Source of the DNA: an uncultured Clostridium sp.
GTDB lineage: Bacteria; Bacillota; Clostridia; TANB77; CAG-508
Direction: 5' to 3'
Length of the DNA: 37,498 nucleotides
Assembly (NCBI GenBank): GCA_948435735.1
Contig: CAOJGX010000017.1
Coordinates: 1 to 37,498, forward strand
In this document: in pieces, positions 10,103 to 19,034 of the stretch
Position numbering within the stretch: the stretch's first letter is position 1
Layout of the letters: each line of letters begins with the position of its first letter
Notes under the pieces: model-generated
What the model saw: the letters and a program-made list of their open reading frames with translations, nothing else
Told to the model about the DNA's origin: nothing
The model's database searches: none
Made by a program: the position numbers and the translations under genes

Positions 10103-11078
10103 TTATGGCAATAAGGAACATTCTATGTTCGTTTTTCCTGTTAATTCACTGTTTTTATATTTCAAAATACTGACCGATGGTGCTCCTTCATATTTTGGTA
10201 TTTCGACTAAAATTTCCATCACGCCATCATTATCGACATCTAAAATATTAACATTTTCTAAACTTAAATAATATTCTACATTAGTTGCTTGGTTCCATTT
10301 GCTTTTTTCGATATAGGCTAAATTGTCGACTAATTTTCCAGTGCTGTCATATAAAGATATTTTAGAATATCCTTTGTCTTTATTCGTTAAAATCGTAATA
10401 TATTCATCTGTTCCATTGCTATCTAAATCGGCAAGAATGGTTTTGACTGCCTCAAATTCAGAAAGCTGACTATGATTATCTGAAATGAGTGTTGGTAACG
10501 TGTTGATAATTTTTATATCGTTTGGTATGGCATTATAACTTTCTGATATGGCAATTTTTCCTACCCCTTCAATTCCAACTAAATTATCGAATATGGGTTC
10601 TGTTAATTTGCCGAGTGTAGAATCGGTAGACGCAAAATTTTCATAATTGTAGTAAGTAATAACGTATTTGTCTTTGTCAGAACTGCTATTATCTATATAT
10701 TTTAATTCTACTTCTTCCATTTTGGTTGTGTCTAAAATAAGACCATTATACAGAACAATTAAATTTTCATTCATCACTTTTCTGTTATTGGCATCTGTTG
10801 CATTGACAGTTGTGTTTTTGGTTGTGTTGTCACCAGAAACAACATTGCTTAAAAGATTAGCAATGGTATCTACTGGAACTTCGTTTTGTGAGGTATTTTC
10901 TTCTGTTAATACATTTTGTAGGTCATCGCTATATTCTGATAAATTCATCATATAATAAATCAAAATTGCATTGCCAATTATCAGAATGACAATAATCATC
11001 AAACACACATTTCCGAAGTGATTGAAAATTTATTTTTTCCTGTTGTTCTTGCGGTTTATTATCCTTTGTATCTTTCAT
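10103..11078 (-). CDS. Membrane-anchored extracytoplasmic protein, encoded in two frames joined by +1 shift at CGG 11013-11015
   Basis: MKDTKDNKPQEQQEKINFQSL-[CGG a]-NVCLMIIVILIIGNAILIYYMMNLSEYSDD... The shift joins an N-terminal cytoplasmic segment to the TM helix and the extracellular domain (LDVDNDGVMEILVEI-like motifs). RBS GGAGG precedes ATG 11076-11078. Confidence 0.8.
11013..11015 (-). other. Putative CGG +1 recoding site (membrane-anchored protein)
   Basis: ctt CGG a|aat gtg tgt ttg atg; next codon in phase with ORF 10103-11008. Confidence 0.75.
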
Positions 11079-11158
11079 AGTTTCCTCCGAAAAAAATATA
11101 TATTTTATTGTATCATAATCTGTTAAAAAATAAAACACTTTTTTGAATTTTTTTATAT

Positions 11159-11737
11159 TCATACCAAAATTGGTTCAATTTGTTCTCCATCTAACGCATA
11201 TTCTACTGTTTTCTGAAGCAAACGAAAGTCGCACACAATCGAACGTGGCTTAGTGATTGGATTATCTTGCGTAAATGGTACAAAATAATAATTTTTTCGA
11301 TTAAGTAATCTTCCTATATTTTCAGCTGCTCCACTTAATCCATTGTTAGTACTAATGCCAATAACAACTGGTCGGTCATTTCGTAGATGGGATTTTACAG
11401 CCATCGCAACTGGTGTATCAATAATATCATAACTTAGTCTTGCCATGGTATTGCCCGAACAGGGAGCAACGATTAAAATATCAAACATTTTTTTGGGGCC
11501 AATTGGTTCTGCTGTTTGAATGGTATGAATAATTTTGTTCCCTGTTAAGTTTTCAATTTCTTCTATAAAATCTTCTGCTTTTCCGAATTTTGTGTCTAAG
11601 CTATAACTATTAAATGACATGATGGGAAATACATTAGCACCAATTTTTACCAGATTTTCCATTTCTTTAATAGTGGTTCGAAAGGTACAAAATGAACCAG
11701 TGAGTGCATATCCTATATTTTTTCCAACTAATTCCAA
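11159..11737 (-). CDS. spoVFB: Dipicolinate synthase subunit B
   Basis: Flavoprotein-like fold: GYALTGSFCTFRTTIKEMENLVKIGANVFPIMS...DILIVAPCSGNTMARLSYDIIDTPVAMAVKSHLRNDRPVVIGISTNNGLSGAAENIG. Confidence 0.93.
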   Translation of the reverse strand: MELVGKNIGYALTGSFCTFRTTIKEMENLVKIGANVFPIMSFNSYSLDTKFGKAEDFIEEIENLTGNKIIHTIQTAEPIGPKKMFDILIVAPCSGNTMARLSYDIIDTPVAMAVKSHLRNDRPVVIGISTNNGLSGAAENIGRLLNRKNYYFVPFTQDNPITKPRSIVCDFRLLQKTVEYALDGEQIEPILV

Positions 11738-11860
11738 AACATAACCTCCTTTACTGTAGATTAAAGATTTTTTTGCTCAGTTTTGCAAAATATTCTTTAT
11801 TATATTGTATGAGATTATGTTAATTTGGTTGTTTGATATAAGTAAATTTTTTATATTAAT

Positions 11861-11890
11861 AAAACAAGGTCGCTTCAATGACCTTGTTTT
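11861..11890 (-). terminator. Terminator after HU gene
   Basis: AAAACAAGGTC/GACCTTGTTTT inverted repeat. Confidence 0.7.
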
Positions 11891-11915
11891 CCCCTTTATC
11901 CATTTATTATTTTCA

Positions 11916-12200
11916 TTATTTTTTATTATTATTAACTAAATCTTTTAATGCTTTACCAGCTTTGAATTTTGGAGCTTTTGATGCAGGAATTTTGATTTCT
12001 TCTTTCGTTTGTGGGTTTCTTCCTTTTCTAGCTGCTCTTTTGATTACTTCGAAAGAACCAAATCCAACTAATTGAACTTTATCTCCTTTTTTTAATGTCT
12101 CAGTAACGACATCGATAAATGCGTTTACTGCTTCCTCTGCACTTTTTTTAGTTGCTCCTGTTTTTGCAGCGATTGCTGCGATTAATTCAGCTTTGTTCAT
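11916..12200 (-). CDS. hup: DNA-binding protein HU
   Basis: [65 protein letters not shown]. Confidence 0.97.
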   Translation of the reverse strand: MNKAELIAAIAAKTGATKKSAEEAVNAFIDVVTETLKKGDKVQLVGFGSFEVIKRAARKGRNPQTKEEIKIPASKAPKFKAGKALKDLVNNNKK

Positions 12201-12380
12201 TTTAAAATACCTCCTAATAGTTTTTAAATAGTGTAGATTTTTTTGTTCTACTAATACTTTTATTCGCCAACTTTAGCTAAAATCCTTCTTTTTTTGAAAT
12301 TATTTTTGTTTTTTTGTTTATTTTTCAATGTTTTTCTTTCCATTTTTCTATCAATCCCTGATTTTTCAAGCATTTTACCA

Positions 12381-14000
12381 TCATTTATAAATCTTCATTT
12401 TTTGCAAAATTCGATAAATTTTGTCTCCACTTGGCAACATATCGATATCTTCTCGGGTTAGAATCTTAAATAAAATCACAAAGATTCCATACACCACAAC
12501 CGCAACTACAATTCCCACTATCGTTGCTAACATAGATGACATTCCTAACGCTAAAATTCCTTTATAAGAAGCATACGATATAACCGACATAAGTATCGTC
12601 ACAAGCAATGGTTTTATCACCATTTGACTAATTCTGAAATCTAATTTTACCGTTCTTTTTAGCACATTGTACACAATCGTAAACGATACAATATGGCAAA
12701 GCACAGAACCAATTGCTGCACCATTTTCATAAATTCCTTCGATTGGAATCAACAACAAATTCGCAATCAATTTAACCAGCACACCACACCCCAAAGCAAT
12801 GGCTGGAACTCTTATTTTTCCTAAGCCTTGCAAGGCTCCATTGATCGTTTGTGCAAGAACAGTAAAAATAATTGTAAATGCAGAAATAGCAAGTAGTGTT
12901 CCACCAGAACTTGCATTGGGAAACAATAATTCTAATATTTGTGTAGCATACAAAAACATTCCAAAGGTACATGGCAGGCCAATTAAAATCGTGATTAAAA
13001 TTGAAAAACGTAATCTTTTATTAATGGTTTCCATGTCATTTTTTACTTTTGCTCCCGAAATAGCCGGAACTAATGCAGTTGCAAAGGCAATGTTAAAGGC
13101 AAGTGGCATAGAAGTTAAAATATCTACTTTGGAACTTAAAATTCCATATTTGGCTTTGGCGGTTGCCTCTCCGATTAGTGGTTTTAAAATTCTTACGACT
13201 GTGACAGAGTCAATGTTTTTATTAACAGCTGATATCAAAGAACTAAGCGAAATCGGAATCGAAACTGCCAAGATTTTTTTGATAATTGAGTTAGCACTTT
13301 CTTTGCTCGTTTTTCCGTTTTTTTCTAGTGTTTTAGCTTCTTCTCTGCGATTCATTTTGTATAACGCATAAATATAGGAAAAACTTAAGAAAGTCGCAAA
13401 AGTAGTTGCTAAATTAGCACCTGCTGCCATCAATTCCGTGTTGACTTTCGTACAAATTGCCACAATTTCTACAATAATAATCGTAAGAGCTGTTTTAAAT
13501 ACTTGCTCCACCGTTTGCGATTTGGCTGTTGCAGACATTTTCTGTCTGCCGTTAAAATAACCTCTTACAACCGATGAAATCGATACAAAGAAAATCGCAG
13601 GCGACAAAGTCATCAGTGTATATTCCGCCTCTGGAATTTGTAACCATACCGTAGCAATTGTACCTGCCCCTAAGTATAATAACAAGGTTCCCACAAATCC
13701 AATAAAGGCAAACGTAACAAACGCAATTTTAAAAATTCTATCTGCTCCTTTTCGATCCCCCAAAGCTAGCTTTTCGGAAACTAACTTTGAAATCGCATTC
13801 GGAACACCAATCGAGGACAAAGTCAGTAGCAAAGCATACACTTGATAACCACTCATATAAATTGCATTTCCATTATCGCCAAACCCCTCACGGTTCGTCA
13901 AATACATGCTATAGACTAAACCTAATATCTTAATAATCACTTGTGAACACATCAGGGCAAGAACCCCTTGCATAAACCCTTCTTTTTTTGTTTTTGACAT
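12381..14000 (-). CDS. SpoVB/MurJ-like polysaccharide biosynthesis (MVF) transporter
   Basis: Polytopic protein, SQVIIKILGLVYSMYLTNREGFGDNGNAIYMSGYQVYALLLTLSSIGVPNAISKLVSE. Confidence 0.88.
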   Translation of the reverse strand: MSKTKKEGFMQGVLALMCSQVIIKILGLVYSMYLTNREGFGDNGNAIYMSGYQVYALLLTLSSIGVPNAISKLVSEKLALGDRKGADRIFKIAFVTFAFIGFVGTLLLYLGAGTIATVWLQIPEAEYTLMTLSPAIFFVSISSVVRGYFNGRQKMSATAKSQTVEQVFKTALTIIIVEIVAICTKVNTELMAAGANLATTFATFLSFSYIYALYKMNRREEAKTLEKNGKTSKESANSIIKKILAVSIPISLSSLISAVNKNIDSVTVVRILKPLIGEATAKAKYGILSSKVDILTSMPLAFNIAFATALVPAISGAKVKNDMETINKRLRFSILITILIGLPCTFGMFLYATQILELLFPNASSGGTLLAISAFTIIFTVLAQTINGALQGLGKIRVPAIALGCGVLVKLIANLLLIPIEGIYENGAAIGSVLCHIVSFTIVYNVLKRTVKLDFRISQMVIKPLLVTILMSVISYASYKGILALGMSSMLATIVGIVVAVVVYGIFVILFKILTREDIDMLPSGDKIYRILQKMKIYK

Positions 14001-14247
14001 TATTTTTACCTCTTTTTATTTTAAGTTATATTATATTGTTTTTCCAAAAATCTTTCAATACTTTTTTATAAATATTCTGAAAAAACTCAATTCAGACTTA
14101 CTTTTTATAAAAAAATGCCCCCAAAAACAATTTTTTTGCATAAAATCTCATCTTTTTTCGTAAAACCTCTTGTTTTTTTCTCAATTTTGTTAGATAATAG
14201 TATTATATATGTATAAAATTTTTGAAATTAGAAAGTGGTGAAAACGC

Positions 14248-16566
14248 GTGAAATATATTGATAAATTCTTAAAAAAATTAAAAACCGATCGAAACACCTT
14301 TGCGACTTACATTTTAACGCTTTTGTCGATTTATATTGTCATTGACCGAGTTGTAGAAATTTTATTGATTGGATTTTCCGGCATCTCTGTTTCTTACTGG
14401 GGGCCTATTAAATATACTTTAGCACTAGCCTGCCCTGTATTTGCTTTTTATTTTTCATATGCCTCAAAATTCGTAACTCATCAAACCATAAAATTATCTT
14501 TTTTATATTTATATATAACAATATTATACTTAATTGTTATATCCATGCTCATTCAATGGGCAAATAAAATTGGTTGGTTATTGTTGTTCTCAGTTCCTAA
14601 TTATAGTTATCTTATTAGTAACTTTATGGATTTAATCAAACCAGCCTTTTCGGCTTTGGCTTGGTACATCCCAATTTGTTCATTCTACCCTTTGTTCAAA
14701 TTTCTATATATGAAAGTTCACGATATTAAAGATGTTAGGGATTCTATTTTTGATTACGGTGGAATTGATTTATCGAACAAAACCGAAGGAACTGGTCCTT
14801 ACACCTGCGAAATGGTACTTTGTAAAGATAATGCTTCCTCAAAAATTGTTAAAATACCCGAAAATAGACGTTATGAATCGATGTTAGTCGTAGGAAATTC
14901 AGGTTCTGGAAAAACTTCTATGATTTTTGAACCAATGATTGCAAGAGATATGGAAAAGAAATATTTTCTAAAAGAAGCCTCTAAAGAAATTGGCTTCACC
15001 GCATTACGCACTGGCTTAGCAAACTTAAATTCTCCTTATGCTAACGATTACGTCAACGAAAACTTTTCTTTAAATATGCTAACACCAGTTTCCAGCAAAG
15101 AAAAGATTTTCAAAGCTTATGTATCCAAACTTGCTTTTTCGTATGCTGCCGAAAAATCTGTTTACAAAGATTTAGGTCTTACGTATTTAGCACCAGATGC
15201 AGAATCATTATCACACATTCAAGAAGTCGCTGATAATTTTGGATTAAAATACCATATCATTGATCCAAATAATCCCGATTCCATTGGATTAAACCCATTT
15301 GCCTTTACCGATCCAATGAAAACAGCTATTTCTATTTCCTCTATTTTAAAAAGAATGTATGATGCCAATCTTGAATATAATCAAGCTTATGTATCATCTG
15401 CCATTGCTTTTAATCAAAATGTAGTGACACAAGCTGTTGAAAATATAACCCTTTTATTAAAGGAAATGTATCCTATTTTACACGAAAACAATCTGCCTAC
15501 ATTAGACAATTTACTAAAACTATTAAATCATTTTGATTTAATAGAAGAAATGGCAGAAGAAATGAAGCAAATTCCAGACTTAGCCGAAAAATATTCCATT
15601 CAATTGGGATACTTTGAAAAAACCTTCTACAAAGGTGCTGTTGGTCGAGAAACCATCGCTAAAAACTTGCAAGCTGCTGCTGCACAATTGGAAAACTTAC
15701 TTCGTTATCCCGGTGTACGAAGCATTCTATGCAACCAAAATAATAATATCAATTACGATCATGTATTAAAAAATGGAGAAATTGTTTTAGTTTGTACACG
15801 TCGTGGCGACTTAGGTGCTAGTGTCCATAAAGCCTTTGGTCTATTCATCTTGTTATTAATGCAACATTCTGTTTTATCAAGACCTGGCACGGAAAAAACG
15901 AGAATTCCACACTTTTTGTATATTGATGAATTTCCACCTTTTGTCTGTAAAGCAACAGAAGACATTTTCACTTTATACCGAAAATACAGAGTTGGTGCAA
16001 TTGTGTCTGCCCAAAACTTATCCCAGCTTGGTACCGATGATTTCAAAAATACTTTACTTGCCAATAGTACGACAAAAATTGTTTTCGGTAATAATACACC
16101 AGAAGATAACGATTGGTGGAAACGAGAATTTGGTGATCATCGTGAATGGAAATTTGTTAATGATTATGATACTTCAAAAGTAGAATACAATCCTTCGTAC
16201 AAATCCATCAAATGGGATTGGAAAGAGAATATCAAATCTGGTGAAGTGCAAGCCTTAGCTTTTAAAATGATTGTCTATAAAACCAAAGATTTAAAAGGTA
16301 AAAATGTAGCTGGTAAAGCAAAAGTAGACTTCCTAGAATCAAAATATAAAGAAAAGCAAAAAATCAAGACCTATAATTTCTCGAAATTCACAAATGGAAT
16401 TAATATTCACGAAGAAACTAGAAAAAGTAATCCGCACAAAAAATCTATTTTAAATGATGATGAGACTGACGAAATAGAACCAGTAAAAGATACTGCACAA
16501 AACTCACACTACAAATTTGATGATGAAGATCCTATTGTAAATTATAAAAAGTCAAATCATACATAA
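14248..16566 (+). CDS. VirD4/TraG-like type IV coupling ATPase
   Basis: N-terminal TM segments, Walker A VVGNSGSGKTSM, Walker B-like HFLYIDEFPPFV, RKYRVGAIVSAQNLSQLG. Confidence 0.88.
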   Translation: MKYIDKFLKKLKTDRNTFATYILTLLSIYIVIDRVVEILLIGFSGISVSYWGPIKYTLALACPVFAFYFSYASKFVTHQTIKLSFLYLYITILYLIVISMLIQWANKIGWLLLFSVPNYSYLISNFMDLIKPAFSALAWYIPICSFYPLFKFLYMKVHDIKDVRDSIFDYGGIDLSNKTEGTGPYTCEMVLCKDNASSKIVKIPENRRYESMLVVGNSGSGKTSMIFEPMIARDMEKKYFLKEASKEIGFTALRTGLANLNSPYANDYVNENFSLNMLTPVSSKEKIFKAYVSKLAFSYAAEKSVYKDLGLTYLAPDAESLSHIQEVADNFGLKYHIIDPNNPDSIGLNPFAFTDPMKTAISISSILKRMYDANLEYNQAYVSSAIAFNQNVVTQAVENITLLLKEMYPILHENNLPTLDNLLKLLNHFDLIEEMAEEMKQIPDLAEKYSIQLGYFEKTFYKGAVGRETIAKNLQAAAAQLENLLRYPGVRSILCNQNNNINYDHVLKNGEIVLVCTRRGDLGASVHKAFGLFILLLMQHSVLSRPGTEKTRIPHFLYIDEFPPFVCKATEDIFTLYRKYRVGAIVSAQNLSQLGTDDFKNTLLANSTTKIVFGNNTPEDNDWWKREFGDHREWKFVNDYDTSKVEYNPSYKSIKWDWKENIKSGEVQALAFKMIVYKTKDLKGKNVAGKAKVDFLESKYKEKQKIKTYNFSKFTNGINIHEETRKSNPHKKSILNDDETDEIEPVKDTAQNSHYKFDDEDPIVNYKKSNHT

Positions 16567-16573
16567 AAATTCA

Positions 16574-16599
16574 GGGTTGGTAAATTGTTTTACCAACCC
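16574..16599 (+). terminator. Rho-independent terminator after the VirD4-like gene
   Basis: GGGTTGGTAAA-TTGT-TTTACCAACCC followed by a T run. Confidence 0.85.
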
Positions 16600-16614
16600 C
16601 TTTTTTATTTTAAT

Positions 16615-17457
16615 CTACTCCTCTTCTTTTTTATATCTACCATAGCTTCCCCATACAATGCCTACAATTCCCAAAACAATCGCTACAATTCCATAAAAGT
16701 TAACTTTTGATAATAAATCATACAAAATATATTTAATTAAATCACTAAAACTTTGGGCAAACAATAGAATATTTTGAATATCTATATTTTTATGAACGAC
16801 AAAATTTAGACATTCCAACACACTTCCTGAAGCTAACAACGCGATTCCTATTGTACTTACAAACAGCCCCATAGTTCTCAAATTTAATAATAAAGCAAAT
16901 ATCAGTAAAGCAACTAAACTACCTATTAAAATCCATTTTACAACACCTATTGCCATTTGTATTTTTTCAAGAACTGGCCTTACCTTTTTCACATAGCTAA
17001 AAGCAGAATTTACTTTATCTTCATACACTTTAACAATTAAATTCTGATATTCTTCTATATTCTTTTTCTGTTCACCAATCAAAACAATGTTATTTTCTGT
17101 TAAATAGTTATTCACATTTTCTAATATTTTAGTTTTTACACTCTCTGCATGACTCGTAACTTCCGTTCCCTCATAAACATTTTTAATAATCGAATCAATA
17201 TCCTTTTTTAACTCACTTGACGAATACAAATTTTCAAACACCTCATCTGGCAAACCAGATTGATATTGATATTCTTGAAAACCATTTTTTAAATCTGTTT
17301 CTATTTTTTCATAATAACCATTTTCTTCAACTAAACCAAGCATATAATTTGCATCTAATAGCGTATTGGAGAGCAAAATAATTATAAAATTGGCAAGTAT
17401 TACAATTGTCAAAAAAAATGCTATTATCGTATTACATACTCCTTTTACTATCTTCAT
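16615..17457 (-). CDS. Multi-TM hypothetical membrane protein
   Basis: N-terminal TM, long extracytoplasmic segment, C-terminal TM helices. Confidence 0.6.
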   Translation of the reverse strand: MKIVKGVCNTIIAFFLTIVILANFIIILLSNTLLDANYMLGLVEENGYYEKIETDLKNGFQEYQYQSGLPDEVFENLYSSSELKKDIDSIIKNVYEGTEVTSHAESVKTKILENVNNYLTENNIVLIGEQKKNIEEYQNLIVKVYEDKVNSAFSYVKKVRPVLEKIQMAIGVVKWILIGSLVALLIFALLLNLRTMGLFVSTIGIALLASGSVLECLNFVVHKNIDIQNILLFAQSFSDLIKYILYDLLSKVNFYGIVAIVLGIVGIVWGSYGRYKKEEE

Positions 17458-17477
17458 ATTTTTCTTTCCCCTTTAAA

Positions 17478-18104
17478 TTATTTTGCATATACAACATATC
17501 TTTGCGTTGTATAACCAATATTATTAATTGGCCAACAAGTATAAATCATCAATATTTCTTGAGCTGCTTGAATTGGTACCTTGTTTGTCTCTGTTTCTTC
17601 TACAACTTGTGACTTATAAATCGTATAATTAAATTCCCCATAATTAGTCACAACTTGAACCGAATCACCAACTTTTACATCTGGCAATTTGCCTAATAAA
17701 CGATTATAATTATGACCCATCATCACAATACTGCCACCTTCACCCGGAAAATACGATGAATTATCATGCCCTACTCCATTTTTTAACAAATCCATTGTTT
17801 TTCCATAATAAATAGGAAGTTCTACACCAATACTTGGGATTTTCAAAGTTGCATAATTTTCCCCATAATCTGGGCCATATCTTAATATCGTAGCCTGCTC
17901 TTCCTCAAAAGTTTGCAAAACTGGAGCCTTTTTTTGCACATCATTACTTGTTTGAATGGTTATCATATCGATTAATTTGGTTGCCATTTGAAATTTTTCT
18001 TTTCCCAATTTCACCGATATAATACAAATTACCATTACAATCAAAAAAGCAACTATTATTGCTAAAATAGTTGCTTTTAATACTTTTCTACCCTTATTTT
18101 GCAT
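17478..18104 (-). CDS. Class D sortase
   Basis: N-terminal TM, LKIPSIGVELPIYYG, GHNYNRLLGKLPDVKVGD, catalytic-type ILMIYTCWP and C-terminal QRYVVYAK. Confidence 0.88.
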   Translation of the reverse strand: MQNKGRKVLKATILAIIVAFLIVMVICIISVKLGKEKFQMATKLIDMITIQTSNDVQKKAPVLQTFEEEQATILRYGPDYGENYATLKIPSIGVELPIYYGKTMDLLKNGVGHDNSSYFPGEGGSIVMMGHNYNRLLGKLPDVKVGDSVQVVTNYGEFNYTIYKSQVVEETETNKVPIQAAQEILMIYTCWPINNIGYTTQRYVVYAK

Positions 18105-18954
18105 ATTTTTTTACCGCAATACCAACTATAGCAACGGCAACTATTGCTACAACAATTCTTATCACTAAGGAATAATCATTTCCTGTATAGACTAATTTTT
18201 TGGCAGTACTTGTTTTGCTTACGATGTTCGTACCAGTTGTACTGCTACCATTACTATTGCTTCCACTGTTATTGCTACTATTTCCATTATTATCTGGTTT
18301 GGTTGGATCCACTGGTTTAGTTGGATCTTGTGGTTCATTTGGTTTACCTGGATTGTCTGGATTGCTTGGATCCACTGGTTTGGTTGGATCGTCTGGATCT
18401 ACTGGCTTATTTGGATCATCTGGATCCACTGGTTTGTCTGGATTATCTGGGTCTACTGGTTTATTAGGATCATCTATGTTATTTGAACCAAATAAAGCAA
18501 AATACGAATCTTGTGTTATGATATTATCTGCTCCATGTTTAATAGCAACTTCAAGTGGTGCTTTTGTTGTATCAACAATTAAAGTTAAACCTGCTGCATC
18601 ACATGCTGCTTCAATATAATCTGTAACTTTTTCTTGAAGACCTGGAATATTTCTTACCTCTGTTGTCGTTTTAACCCCTGCATCTTCTAAAGCCTCTCTT
18701 GCTAATTCCAAATTATCAATAATTGTACGTGCCTGTTCATCCGATACTGGGTGATCTAAAAAATATCCCTTTAAACTTAGCGCATTCGAAGTTGTTAATT
18801 GCAAAGTTACTCCATTCATTTCATGTGCACTTATGACATATTTAATAACCCCATCGTTTGTATATTCATAAGCTTGAACTTGTACAAAAATTGATGCTAC
18901 TATTGCAATTACCATTATTGTTACTATACTAAGTATTTTATAAAGTTTATTCAT
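18094..18954 (-). CDS. Secreted protein with Pro-rich repeats and sortase-like C-terminal anchor (LVYTG)
   Basis: Signal peptide; (D/N)PxKPVDPDxP repeats; C-terminus KKLVYTGNDYSLVIRIVVAIVAVAIVGIAVKKYAK. Overlaps the sortase gene by 11 nt. Confidence 0.75.
   Translation of the reverse strand: MNKLYKILSIVTIMVIAIVASIFVQVQAYEYTNDGVIKYVISAHEMNGVTLQLTTSNALSLKGYFLDHPVSDEQARTIIDNLELAREALEDAGVKTTTEVRNIPGLQEKVTDYIEAACDAAGLTLIVDTTKAPLEVAIKHGADNIITQDSYFALFGSNNIDDPNKPVDPDNPDKPVDPDDPNKPVDPDDPTKPVDPSNPDNPGKPNEPQDPTKPVDPTKPDNNGNSSNNSGSNSNGSSTTGTNIVSKTSTAKKLVYTGNDYSLVIRIVVAIVAVAIVGIAVKKYAK
18296..18475 (-). repeat. Short tandem repeats encoding DPxKPVDPDxP
   Basis: Repeated ggatccactggtttggttggatc-like units. 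Confidence 0.8.
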
Positions 18955-19034
18955 GATAAAATCTCTCCTTTTTTATTTCATTATTTATATTTTACCATAT
19001 TTTCACAGCATTTGCAATAGTTTTTTTGAAATTT

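Noticed and set aside
12772-13371. ORFs 12772-12972 (-) and 12799-13371 (+)
   Set aside because: Overlap the well-supported spoVB-like gene in other frames; no domain evidence.
15759-16183. ORFs 15759-16064 (-) and 15923-16183 (+)
   Set aside because: Spurious overlaps inside the VirD4-like gene.
18200-18619. Plus-strand 139-aa Gly/Ser/Leu repeat ORF
   Set aside because: Antisense translation of the Pro-rich repeat region of the sortase substrate.
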